Positions 55,044-63,260 of a stretch of DNA of 64,000 bases are shown here, one piece after another. This DNA comes from Pseudomonas hefeiensis (GTDB taxonomy: Bacteria > Pseudomonadota > Gammaproteobacteria > Pseudomonadales > Pseudomonadaceae), in assembly GCF_030687835.1 (NCBI RefSeq), contig NZ_CP117449.1, positions 4,030,001-4,094,000 on the forward strand, written 5' to 3'. How positions within the stretch are numbered: the stretch's first letter is position 1; each line of letters opens with the position of its first letter. A program made the translations under genes and the position numbers. The notes below the pieces were generated by a model. That model was not told the origin of the DNA. It did not search any database and saw only the letters and a list, made by a program, of their open reading frames with translations.

Positions 55044-56033
55044 TCAACCTGAATGACTGATGCAGTTCTGCCGTTGCGCACCCAGTCCGGCAATTGTGCC
55101 AACCATAATGTCGCCGTCGCGCAAGAAACGATTGTAATGAGTTCCATTACCTGCAGGGGAGCCTGTACAAATCACATCGCCGGGCAATAGCTTTGCGTAC
55201 TTCGTGATGTATGCGATTTGTTGTTCAATCCCAAAAAGCATATCTGCCGTCGTCTCATCCTGCATTGTTTTGCCGGACACTGTCAGTTGCATCGAGAGGT
55301 TGTGGGGATCTTCAACGAACTGCTTGGGAACCAGATACGGACCAAGCGGAAGAAAGCCTGGCTGCCCTTTCGATCTGAGCCAGTCAGTACCGAGCATCTT
55401 GTAATCAGTGCGTGGAATGAGGTCGCGAGCCGAAATGTCATTGACGATTGTGTAACCGGCTACATAATCCATGGCATCTTCCACACGGATATTGTACCCC
55501 TCCTTGCCTATCACTACGGCCAACTCTAGCTCCCAGTCAGGCTTGCTGGTAGTGGGAGGAAGAACCAAGTCGTCATAGGCTCCCGAAATGGCAGAGACGG
55601 GCTTGGTGAATACATAGGGTTCTCCATTAGCGACCCTGTCATCCATCATGTCTTCAGCCCAAGTCCTCAATTCTTCCTTGCTTAGCCCTTCTGGACCGAC
55701 ATTTGAATCGACGGTCAAATCCACTACATGCTTTCGATAGTTTGCGCCTGTGCAGAACACTTGACGCGGCAGATCAACTGCAGGGCGAAACGTGAGTTGA
55801 TTTTCATCATACCAGGACGACGTAATGACTTTATTGACAATCGATTCGAGCGCGGCGTAACTGGCATTCCAGTTTTCAAGTAGAGACAGCACACTTTTTT
55901 CTCGGAGAATATCAACTCCGAACTCCTCAGCCACGCGACTGACTGGGATAACCTTTGCGTCAATAACCAGGCCAGCAAAGCGTTGCTGTGGATTGGCTTT
56001 TAAAGAAAATGTACCGAGCGAGAACTTCTTCAA
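55044..56033 (-). CDS. Fumarylacetoacetate hydrolase (FAA) family protein 2
   Basis: A 329-aa FAH-superfamily enzyme. Acidic ligands lie in DWELELAVVIGKEG and NDISARDL; the catalytic-domain block PGDVICTGSPAGNGTHYNRFLRDGD is present. I favour a TTG start at 56031-56033, five bases after GGAGG and just past the stop of the upstream gene; a longer frame from ATG 56081 would overlap that gene by 35 bases. It is divergent in sequence from FAA protein 1, so the two probably act at different steps. Confidence 0.85.
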   Translation of the reverse strand: MKKFSLGTFSLKANPQQRFAGLVIDAKVIPVSRVAEEFGVDILREKSVLSLLENWNASYAALESIVNKVITSSWYDENQLTFRPAVDLPRQVFCTGANYRKHVVDLTVDSNVGPEGLSKEELRTWAEDMMDDRVANGEPYVFTKPVSAISGAYDDLVLPPTTSKPDWELELAVVIGKEGYNIRVEDAMDYVAGYTIVNDISARDLIPRTDYKMLGTDWLRSKGQPGFLPLGPYLVPKQFVEDPHNLSMQLTVSGKTMQDETTADMLFGIEQQIAYITKYAKLLPGDVICTGSPAGNGTHYNRFLRDGDIMVGTIAGLGAQRQNCISHSG

Positions 56034-56046
56034 GTGTACCTCCGAA

Positions 56047-56892
56047 TTATTGTAAGAATGAGCCGTCGACAACTTGCTCATAGGTAAAATCCGCGCCGGG
56101 CAACCCTAGCAACGCCCTCTGCCCAATAAGAAGCTCAAGACCCTCGCGAGAAGGCGTCAGCGTTTGAGGAAATGTATTCACCATTGCTTTTACTGCTTCG
56201 ACAGGCATGCCAAGCAGCTCCAAAGCCTCTGTCAGCTTTACCGTGTCGCCAGGCATGGTCGTAAGTGTTGCGCTGAGGATGCGTACCCACGCTTTCAGCG
56301 CGTCATTCGCCTGACTCGCCGACTTCCTCACGACCAGTCCTTGACCAGGAAAATTGGTAAATACACCCTGAATCGTTGCAATAGTCTTGAGTCCCCGCTG
56401 AACCGCCATAGTGTCGAACGGTGGCCCGAGCAAGGTCGCATCACCCTCCCCCGCAACAAGAGCCGCAAACCGCTCACGCACCCCGCCAACGGGTGTCAGG
56501 CGATAATCGTCAGCGCGGAGCCCTGCTTCCTTGAGTAGCGCTCGAAGGGCAATGACAAAACCGTTCTCGGGGGCGTCCACCAGAATGTTGGCACCGCGCA
56601 AATCTGCAGGAGCGGATAGTGCCGAGGAACCGACCAGTTGTAACGGCGTGGTGGTTTCAATCTGAGCAATCACCACGAAGTCTTGTGGACCTTGCCGGCG
56701 GTTCCAGTGCAAAACGTTGTCGATTGACGTTACGACCGCGTCGACCTCTCCTGCACAGAGTGACGAGTACTGCTCATCAGACGATTGAGTCATCGAAGAC
56801 TCGATACGCAAATCCGCCGGCGTTTGCCACGAGGCTGATACCGCAATAGCAGGAGGGACAAACCACATCACTCGAAGAGAGTCGTTAGACAT
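56047..56892 (-). CDS. Periplasmic-binding-fold (NMT1/SsuA-like) protein without signal peptide
   Basis: A 281-aa protein with the type-2 periplasmic binding fold: MWFVPPAIAVSASW, LCAGEVDAVVTSIDNVLHWN, IAQIETTTPLQLVGS, LRGANILVDAPENGFVIALRALLKEAGL, LVAGEGDATLLGPPFDTMA. The N-terminus MSNDSLRVMWF has no signal peptide, so it is expected in the cytoplasm, and no ABC permease or ATPase is nearby. 4,5-dihydroxyphthalate decarboxylase has the same fold, and the neighbouring oxygenase and reductase are of the phthalate type, so a decarboxylase is possible. Palindrome site 56925 precedes it. Confidence 0.8.
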   Translation of the reverse strand: MSNDSLRVMWFVPPAIAVSASWQTPADLRIESSMTQSSDEQYSSLCAGEVDAVVTSIDNVLHWNRRQGPQDFVVIAQIETTTPLQLVGSSALSAPADLRGANILVDAPENGFVIALRALLKEAGLRADDYRLTPVGGVRERFAALVAGEGDATLLGPPFDTMAVQRGLKTIATIQGVFTNFPGQGLVVRKSASQANDALKAWVRILSATLTTMPGDTVKLTEALELLGMPVEAVKAMVNTFPQTLTPSREGLELLIGQRALLGLPGADFTYEQVVDGSFLQ

Positions 56893-56924
56893 TTTTTATT
56901 CTCGTTGAAATTACCCCACATATA

Positions 56925-56942
56925 AAACTATACGTACCGTAT
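56925..56942. promoter_or_regulatory. 18-bp palindrome, island operator site 6
   Basis: AAACTATACGTACCGTAT matches the 48425 motif at 14 of 18 positions and lies 33-50 bases upstream of the binding-fold gene, overlapping where a promoter would sit. Confidence 0.6.
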
Positions 56943-56988
56943 TGTCAACGAGGCGACCATCACTTGATTAAGCCGTCAGAAGGGGGTA

Positions 56989-57948
56989 TTACAGGTCTAA
57001 CACCATACGAGGTGTCTTGCTTCCCGAGCAGCAGACAAAAAGCGTCTTGCCTGCCTGCTTTTCCGCCTCGCTGAGAATTGAATCGCGATGGTCTGGCGTG
57101 CCCTCAAGCACCCGCACTTCACAAGCACCACAGATGCCTTCGCGACAGGAATGCATCATCTCAACACCGTTTTCAATCAGCGCATCGAGTATGCTTTTGC
57201 CCTGCTCCATCCTGAGAGTCTTCCCGGTCCTCGCCAGTACGATCTCATACCCACCCGACGTCGCGGCTTCCTGCAGCGGTATAAAGCTCTCGAAGTGAAC
57301 CCTGCCATCAGAGATGGACAGCGCCTTTGCTTGCTCGGAATAGACCTGAATCATCCCAGCCGGCCCACAACAATAGTAATGTCGGGCTCCATCATCACCA
57401 CGGAAAACCTCCTGAATGTGAGCGACGGTAGCCTCCACGTCGTACCCCAACAGCAACTGGACCTTGTCCTGGGTGATGTGGCCTTGCATCGCGTCGATCA
57501 ACGCGGCGTGGTTAACACTACGAGCGAAGTAATGCAGCTCCCAGTCCATTTTTTTGCTATTCAAGTACTGCGCCATACACCAAAGCGGCGTAACCCCTAT
57601 CCCACCCGCGATCAGCACAGAACGGTGCTCGCCTTCAGCAAGGGGGAACAGGTTTCTTGGCTCACTGACCTGCAACCTGTCCCCAGGACGCAAGCGTTCG
57701 TGAATCATGATCGATCCACCACGACTTTTAGGGTCTTTGGCTACCGCTATGACGTAACGATTTCTCTCGGAAGGATCGTTCAGCAAGGAGTAACTACGCA
57801 GAGGAATACCCTCTGCAATGACGTCAATGTGCGCCCCTGGAGTAAATGCAGGAAGCGTCACACCCTCCAGCCCTTTTAGCTCATACGCCAGTACCCCATC
57901 TGCCTCATGGGTGACTGATTTGATGTACACCTGGAATGTGTTTGGCAT
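56989..57948 (-). CDS. PDR/VanB-type oxygenase reductase
   Basis: A 319-aa phthalate-dioxygenase-reductase-type flavoprotein with FMN, NAD(P)H and C-terminal plant-type [2Fe-2S] domains. FMN binding: PLRSYSLLNDPSERNRYVIAV. NAD: LIAGGIGVTPLWCMA, YYCCGPAGM. The cluster: CREGICGACEVRVL plus a later FVCC. It passes electrons from NAD(P)H to the oxygenase encoded 85 bases upstream. Electron-transfer order is that known for the family. Confidence 0.93.
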   Translation of the reverse strand: MPNTFQVYIKSVTHEADGVLAYELKGLEGVTLPAFTPGAHIDVIAEGIPLRSYSLLNDPSERNRYVIAVAKDPKSRGGSIMIHERLRPGDRLQVSEPRNLFPLAEGEHRSVLIAGGIGVTPLWCMAQYLNSKKMDWELHYFARSVNHAALIDAMQGHITQDKVQLLLGYDVEATVAHIQEVFRGDDGARHYYCCGPAGMIQVYSEQAKALSISDGRVHFESFIPLQEAATSGGYEIVLARTGKTLRMEQGKSILDALIENGVEMMHSCREGICGACEVRVLEGTPDHRDSILSEAEKQAGKTLFVCCSGSKTPRMVLDL

Positions 57949-58033
57949 TTCGCAACCTAGCCCGAACCATGGATTGTTAGTGGAGCGTTCGGCCGCCAGC
58001 TCATCGAGCTGACGGCCTGACGGGCTGACGGGC

Positions 58034-59281
58034 TCAGAGATAAGTCATTCTGCGTTCTTGACGCTTCTGCTCCGTGTAGTCCTGAATGACGGTCCCAACA
58101 GGAATCATGTCAGCCAACGCTCTCAATGAACGGTAGTCGCTCGCCTGCGCCTGGACGCTGTCTTCATTGGCTTCCGATTGACGAATCCGCTCCATCAATT
58201 CACGCCGTAAACGGACAATTGCGAGATCCCCGCTACCCAGGAACTCTCGCGTCCGATCGACAATGGGAATGCTCTCGGCAACGGCGTAATCCTCAAAAAT
58301 AACGCCCGGAACACCTGTCCAGCTCCGACCGGCACGCATTGCTTCGCGATCTTGCCCATAGTTGAGAAGACCTTGGCGGGACGCTGCGAAGTTGTCGTCG
58401 GACTCATCAGTACCATCCAGCGCGAAATCCGGGAGGTTTTCATCGATAGGTTGGCGCGAATCCCAATAGACATACCACTGAAGACTGCGCGTATTGTTAA
58501 CCGGCACTACGATGATCAGAAATCCCGCTTCTTGTTCGGTGGTACCAATGAACGCGCTCGCCGGTGCTACAAACTCGGTCACCCGAAGGTAGTCCTGCTC
58601 CTGACCCGTGGTGCGCAACGAATACGACCGTAAGCCATACGGCTTGCTCTCGAGCGTGTACTTGGGGGTGTCGTTGCCAGTGACGAGCTGGAGCCCGGCC
58701 TGGGGAAGCTCCGGGTTCGCCGTGGTGTCATGGTGCAGCAGTCCGATATGGGCCGAGTCCATTAACGTTTCGACGTTTTGCAACCAGTTCGCTTCGTTGT
58801 AGGAAGCCCGCGGTCTGGCGTGCTTACGATCAAAATAGGTGAATGCATAATCAGTGAAGGCCGGCGCTTCGCCCTCACCCAAGTACACCCAGACAATACC
58901 GCCACCCTCTCGCACCTCGAACCCTTGCCCCTTTACTTTTTTGCAAAAAGCCTGGTCCTTCTCGGTTGGCATTTTGGTGCAGTTGCCCTGCGTGTCAAAA
59001 CTCCAGCCGTGGAAGATGCAAGTCAGGCGGTTACCTTCATTTCTACCGAGCGCGAGCGAAACGCCGCGATGGGGACATGCCTCATGGAGGAATCCGACAT
59101 GACCATCATCCGCGCGAAAGGCGACATATTTTTCGCATAGCAATTCGACACGTTGTGGCGTTCCTCCCGGCTCAAGCGCCTCACTGCGCAGCGCTGGAAT
59201 CCATTGTCTTTTCCAATACCTGTGCAGAGGTGTGCCAGGGGAAACGTCCGTCAGCAGGCGGTTCTGTTCAGCGGTCAGCAT
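58034..59281 (-). CDS. Rieske non-haem iron oxygenase, phthalate-dioxygenase type
   Basis: A 415-aa single-component oxygenase subunit. The start MLTAEQNRLLTDVSPGTPLH is like the phthalate 4,5-dioxygenase group. Rieske ligands are ACPHRG and CIFHGW; the catalytic iron site is LMDSAHIGLLHHD (Asp, His, His). This subfamily performs ring dihydroxylation or O-/N-demethylation. It pairs with the reductase next to it. Palindromes in 59282-59400 precede it. The substrate is unknown, but hydroxylation to a catechol would feed the extradiol dioxygenase. Confidence 0.93.
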   Translation of the reverse strand: MLTAEQNRLLTDVSPGTPLHRYWKRQWIPALRSEALEPGGTPQRVELLCEKYVAFRADDGHVGFLHEACPHRGVSLALGRNEGNRLTCIFHGWSFDTQGNCTKMPTEKDQAFCKKVKGQGFEVREGGGIVWVYLGEGEAPAFTDYAFTYFDRKHARPRASYNEANWLQNVETLMDSAHIGLLHHDTTANPELPQAGLQLVTGNDTPKYTLESKPYGLRSYSLRTTGQEQDYLRVTEFVAPASAFIGTTEQEAGFLIIVVPVNNTRSLQWYVYWDSRQPIDENLPDFALDGTDESDDNFAASRQGLLNYGQDREAMRAGRSWTGVPGVIFEDYAVAESIPIVDRTREFLGSGDLAIVRLRRELMERIRQSEANEDSVQAQASDYRSLRALADMIPVGTVIQDYTEQKRQERRMTYL

Positions 59282-59327
59282 AGCGAGCCCCGTTCTTGTT
59301 TTTTAGAAGAGCCGCAGCTAGGCGGCC

Positions 59328-59372
59328 AAAACTATCTTAATAACAAAGTATCTCAGTCTTTAAGATAGTTTT
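59328..59372. promoter_or_regulatory. Inverted repeat AAAACTATCTTAA in divergent promoter
   Basis: AAAACTATCTTAA (59328-59340) and its exact inverse TTAAGATAGTTTT (59360-59372) are spaced by 19 bases in the region between the oxygenase and the MarR gene. It differs from the 18-bp island motif, so the oxygenase operon may be under the MarR protein instead. Confidence 0.6.
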
Positions 59373-59562
59373 AGGCTATTCTCGCTTTTAGAGCTCGTCA
59401 AGAAAATTCGTTAGCATGTTAACGCTTTGCCGTGAGCGCTCCGTCGACTTCCGTGCACTGAGGTTCATCGCCTCAATGACAGCCCTTGCAGCGCCATAGC
59501 TGCAGGGCACACCCGGTTCACACTGAGGTATGATCACCTCAAAGCCACCTGATGGATTTTGC

Positions 59563-60126
59563 ATGAGCGATTTATTGTTTCCTGCCGCCAGCCCTGAGGC
59601 CGTTGCGCAAGCATGGCGTAACGAACGTCCGGATCTGGATCACCATGGATTGGCGATTACACTCCGAATCCGAAGCCTCGCCATGTTGATCGATCACCAC
59701 ATAGAGGTAATCGCGGACGACCTTGAGCTGGGGATGAAGGATCTCATGCTGCTGTTCGCTTTACGGCGAAGCGGCCCGCCTTACTGCATGCGCCCTACCG
59801 ATGTCTTTCGTCTGCTGAAGGTGACGTCGGGCGCCGCCACCTATCGAGCGGACAAATTGGTAGAACGCGGCGTCGCCAACCGTATTCCCGATCCACGTGA
59901 TCGCCGAGGCCAATTGATTCAATTGAGTGAGGAAGGGATGCGTTTGGTAGATGTCGCTATCACCCGTCTGGCGGACTCGAGTTCAAAATGCCTCGATTCG
60001 CTCGATAGCAAAGAAGGTGAGCTTGATCAGATTGGCCATCTGTTGCATTCGTTGGAGGCCGGGTGGATGGAGATTACTCCCCTTAGTGAAAACCCGCTCG
60101 CACGCTCTGACGATTCTGGTCTGTGA
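59563..60126 (+). CDS. MarR-family regulator
   Basis: A 187-aa winged-HTH protein. MSDLLFPAASPEAVAQAW starts it; the DNA-binding part is LFALRRSGPPYCMRPTDVFRLLKVTSGAATYRADKLVERGVANRIPDPRDRRGQLIQLSEEG with the MarR wing DPRDRRG. It is divergent from the oxygenase gene and faces the 45-bp inverted repeat, a typical arrangement for local repression by MarR proteins. The ATG at 59563 gives a better start than the frame opening at 59530. Confidence 0.85.
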   Translation: MSDLLFPAASPEAVAQAWRNERPDLDHHGLAITLRIRSLAMLIDHHIEVIADDLELGMKDLMLLFALRRSGPPYCMRPTDVFRLLKVTSGAATYRADKLVERGVANRIPDPRDRRGQLIQLSEEGMRLVDVAITRLADSSSKCLDSLDSKEGELDQIGHLLHSLEAGWMEITPLSENPLARSDDSGL

Positions 60127-60185
60127 TGAGCAGTCCAAAACGGTGGATGAGTGGATGTCGCCGATTGGAAAAGCAGTCACCCCTT

Positions 60186-60608
60186 TCAGGGCTTGATCTT
60201 TTTAAGATCTTCGAGTAATTCGAGCAGTTTCTGCAATTTTTTCTCACCAAACTGCCGCTGGATCTCGAGGTAATTGCGCTCCATCCCTTCGCTCATCGAC
60301 AAAAAGCATTCATGCCCTTGCTCGGTCAGATTGAGGAAAATGCGGCGCTGATCTTCAGCCGATTTCCTGCGAATGACCAGGCCGTCGCGTTCCAGGCGCT
60401 TGAGCACACCACTCATGCTGGGCTTTAGAATACAAGCCTGATGTGCCAACTGATGACTTTCCAGTTCGCCCTGTTGGCGAAGAATTCGGATGACTCGCCA
60501 CTGCTGCTCGGTCAAGTCATGATCGTTCAGACCAGGACGGAAAAACGTCATAACCGCTTCGCGAGCCTGGAGCAAAGTGAGTGTCAGGGAAGGTCTGGGA
60601 TTGGGCAT
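60186..60608 (-). CDS. hpaR: Homoprotocatechuate operon regulator HpaR (MarR family)
   Basis: A 140-aa MarR protein. LTLTLLQAREAVMTFFRPGL then LTEQQWRVIRILRQQGELES is the characteristic HpaR/HpcR sequence, followed by the wing KSAEDQRRIFLNLTEQG. HpaR represses the homoprotocatechuate meta-pathway genes and is relieved by pathway aromatics. The start was set at ATG 60608. It is beside hpaA and the hpaG genes, as expected. Confidence 0.92.
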   Translation of the reverse strand: MPNPRPSLTLTLLQAREAVMTFFRPGLNDHDLTEQQWRVIRILRQQGELESHQLAHQACILKPSMSGVLKRLERDGLVIRRKSAEDQRRIFLNLTEQGHECFLSMSEGMERNYLEIQRQFGEKKLQKLLELLEDLKKIKP

Positions 60609-60733
60609 ATTGAGTGGACTATGTGAACCAGCCAACAGCTTACGGTTGGTGCTTCAGTAGCGCAACCGGCTGGAGGTCGCCGCGCACCTGTCCCCAGAAA
60701 CAACCCCGCGGCAGTCACCCTAAATACAGGTCA

Positions 60734-61636
60734 TTAGCGAAACCCCGAATGCCGCAGGCGATACTCTCCTGGCGTCATTTGTGCGTTGCGTTGGAAAAAA
60801 CGATTGAAATACGCCGGATCCCTGAAACCCAGCAGGTAGCAGATTTCATTTGCCGAGCTGCCCGTGAACAACAGCAAACGCTTGGCTTCCTGCATGACCC
60901 TTTCGAACACCAGGCGTTTGGACGGCAAATCGGCAATACGCCTACAGACATCGTTAAGCCGAGCTTCGGTAACGCCAATGGCCTGCGCATAACAGCCAAG
61001 CGCCCAGTGCTCCAGATAATGCTCTTCAATCAGTGCATTGAATCGATGAAAGATCTGCAAGTCTTCACGTCGCGTAGGCGTCGCTTCGAGAGGGTTTGCG
61101 CACAATCTTAATACGCTGACCATGATCAGTCGAGTCAGGCTTAGCACCGCTGCGCTGTGACCGGCGGCCCCACCGTTCATCTCCCCTCGCAGCTCTTCGA
61201 ATAAAAATGCCAGACGCCGCGATTCGCTTTGCTGCTCAGGCTTGAGGTGATCAAGCGCCACACAAGCTGCGGGAAGTTGCGGCCCCAATGCCAGCCCAGG
61301 ATCGCTTTCGATCAATTGCCAGATCAACTGCTGGCGAACAGTGAGCACGTGGCCATCGCTGTCCGCCTCCGTCACGAAGGAATGGGGAATCGTCGGTGGG
61401 GTGAGAAAAAACATGGGGCCAGACTCGACGTACTGCTGATCATCGAGATAAACCCTCACCGTTCCGCTCTTGACGTAATGCACCTGAAAAAATCGATCGT
61501 GGCGGTGCACTGGCATGTTGCGACCAAAGAAACCCGCCAGGTTGCCGAGCTTGTCGTAATGCACTTCGCTATCGCTGTAACGCTGATCGTAGACCTGGCC
61601 GATGTTGATGTTAGGAATTGGATACCGATCGTTCAT
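60734..61636 (-). CDS. hpaA: AraC-family activator HpaA of 4-hydroxyphenylacetate catabolism
   Basis: A 300-aa AraC/XylS regulator. The N-terminal cupin sensor includes VHRHDRFFQVHYVKSGTVRV, a pattern of HpaA proteins; the C-terminal double HTH has LGFRDPAYFNRFFQRNAQMTPGEYR. HpaA activates the 4-hydroxyphenylacetate hydroxylase genes in response to the substrate. I placed the start at ATG 61636 (MNDRYPIPNINIGQVYDQRY). It is divergent from hpaG1. Confidence 0.92.
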   Translation of the reverse strand: MNDRYPIPNINIGQVYDQRYSDSEVHYDKLGNLAGFFGRNMPVHRHDRFFQVHYVKSGTVRVYLDDQQYVESGPMFFLTPPTIPHSFVTEADSDGHVLTVRQQLIWQLIESDPGLALGPQLPAACVALDHLKPEQQSESRRLAFLFEELRGEMNGGAAGHSAAVLSLTRLIMVSVLRLCANPLEATPTRREDLQIFHRFNALIEEHYLEHWALGCYAQAIGVTEARLNDVCRRIADLPSKRLVFERVMQEAKRLLLFTGSSANEICYLLGFRDPAYFNRFFQRNAQMTPGEYRLRHSGFR

Positions 61637-61753
61637 CACACATTTCTCATTTTTCTTGTCCCGACATCCCCCGCCCCCATGGTGCACTCGTTGCGAGTAA
61701 ATCGCCATGACCGATAAGGCGCTTGACGATCATTAACATATTAATTATAACGA

Positions 61754-61763
61754 TAACATGTTA
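61754..61763. promoter_or_regulatory. TAACATGTTA palindrome in the hpaA-hpaG1 promoter region
   Basis: A perfect 10-base palindrome inside an AT-rich segment (61729-61770) with further TTAAC/GTTAA half-sites, about 51 bases before hpaG1. It is a candidate HpaR operator. The wider intergenic region 61637-61813 holds no gene. Confidence 0.5.
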
Positions 61764-61813
61764 ACAATAATTAGGCCGGAGACCTCCCGTCCCGCCACTG
61801 CCAGGAGAGAAGC

Positions 61814-62488
61814 ATGAGCCATGCCTTGCATGACATCGCGACCGGCACCTTGCTCGGTGTAGCGCTGAACTACCAGGGATTGCTGCTGAAGCGCCTTTCT
61901 GAATTCGAGCAATCGCCGTATCAAAAGCCGCCCGTCAAACCGGTTCTGTTCATCAAGACGCCCAATACGCGCAACGTACATGGCGGCGCCGTGGTGCATC
62001 CTGGTGCAGGAATTTCATTGCAGCCTGGGCCGGCTCTGGGGGTGGTGATTGGCAAAGATGCGAGTCGAGTCAGTGCTGACGAGGCTCTGGATCATGTTGC
62101 TGGCTATACCATCGTCAACGAATTCAGCCTTCCGGAAGAGAGTTACTACCGCCCTGCCGTGAAAGCAAAATGTCGCGATGGTTTCTGTGCCATCGGCCCG
62201 GAGTTCGTACCGCGTGAACAGCTTGCCAATCCTCACGACTTGACCCTGCAACTACGAGTCAATGGCGAGCTTCGACAAGAAGACTCCACCGCAAACTTCG
62301 TACGCAAGATTCCTCAGTTGATCGCCGAAATCAGCGAGTTCATGACTTTGTATGCCGGAGATGTGTTGATCACCGGCACACCTTTGGGTCGTGTCGATGT
62401 CCTGCCTGGTGACCGCGTAGACGTAGAAATCCAAGGTCTGGGATGCCTGACCAATGTCATCGTTGCCGAGCAGGAGGGCACCGTATGA
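61814..62488 (+). CDS. hpaG1: HpaG1, N-terminal subunit of the OPET decarboxylase/isomerase
   Basis: A 224-aa FAH-superfamily protein. In the homoprotocatechuate pathway HpaG decarboxylates 5-oxo-pent-3-ene-1,2,5-tricarboxylate and isomerises the product; in Pseudomonas the two halves are separate genes. Here PALGVVIGKDASRVSADEAL lacks the paired acidic ligands (ELxLxxVIGK) found in HpaG2, so this half is likely non-metal-binding or modified. NPHDLTLQLRVNGELRQEDS and GDVLITGTPLGRVDVLPGD are conserved. AGGAGAG precedes the ATG. Confidence 0.9.
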   Translation: MSHALHDIATGTLLGVALNYQGLLLKRLSEFEQSPYQKPPVKPVLFIKTPNTRNVHGGAVVHPGAGISLQPGPALGVVIGKDASRVSADEALDHVAGYTIVNEFSLPEESYYRPAVKAKCRDGFCAIGPEFVPREQLANPHDLTLQLRVNGELRQEDSTANFVRKIPQLIAEISEFMTLYAGDVLITGTPLGRVDVLPGDRVDVEIQGLGCLTNVIVAEQEGTV

Positions 62489-63255
62489 AACACGCTCGTA
62501 TCCGATTCGAAAGTCAAATACATTCCGTCACGGTTGATGCAGACAACATCGTGCATCTGAGGGACGGCCGCTCCCTCGGCGAAGACCAGGTCGAGTGGCT
62601 GCCACCGGCCAATGGCACTATGTTTGCCCTCGGCCTGAACTATGCCGATCACGCTGCCGAACTCGCCTTCGCGCCGCCAACCGAACCGTTGGTGTTCGTT
62701 AAATCAACGGGCACCTATACCGGCCACAATCAGATCACCTGGAGACCTGACAACGTTGCCTACATGCACTACGAGTGCGAACTGGTTGCGGTCATCGGCA
62801 AGCCTGCGTGCAACGTCAAGCGTGAAGATGCGCTGAGCTATCTGGCGGGTTACACCGTATGCAACGACTACGCGATCCGCGATTTCCTGGAAAACTACTA
62901 CCGCCCTAATTTGCGGGTAAAAAACCGTGACGCCACGACCCCGGTCGGTCCATGGATTGTCGATGTTGCAGATGTCCCCGAACCAGGCAATCTGAAACTG
63001 CGCACTTGGATCAATGGTGAGCTTCGCCAGGAAGGCTCGACCAAAGACATGATCTTCGATATCCCTTACCTGATCGAATACCTGTCCAGTTTCATGACCC
63101 TGCAGCCAGGCGACATGATCGCCACCGGTACGCCCGAAGGTCTTGCAGATGTAGTTCCGGGTGATGAGGTGATCGTGGAAGTCGAAGGCGTTGGACGCCT
63201 CGTCAATCGAATTGTCAGCGAAGCGGATTTTTTCTCCGCGCGTAAAGAGGCGTGA
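62485..63255 (+). CDS. hpaG2: HpaG2, C-terminal subunit of the OPET decarboxylase/isomerase
   Basis: A 256-aa FAH-superfamily protein with LGLNYADHAAELAF, the metal ligands in HYECELVAVIGK (Glu, Glu) and VCNDYAIRDFLENYYRPNLRVKNRDATTP, and GDMIATGTPEGLADVVPGD. Its ATG overlaps the hpaG1 stop by four bases, so the two subunits are made in step. It supplies the metal-dependent active site. Confidence 0.93.
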   Translation: MKHARIRFESQIHSVTVDADNIVHLRDGRSLGEDQVEWLPPANGTMFALGLNYADHAAELAFAPPTEPLVFVKSTGTYTGHNQITWRPDNVAYMHYECELVAVIGKPACNVKREDALSYLAGYTVCNDYAIRDFLENYYRPNLRVKNRDATTPVGPWIVDVADVPEPGNLKLRTWINGELRQEGSTKDMIFDIPYLIEYLSSFMTLQPGDMIATGTPEGLADVVPGDEVIVEVEGVGRLVNRIVSEADFFSARKEA

Positions 63256-63260
63256 ACATT

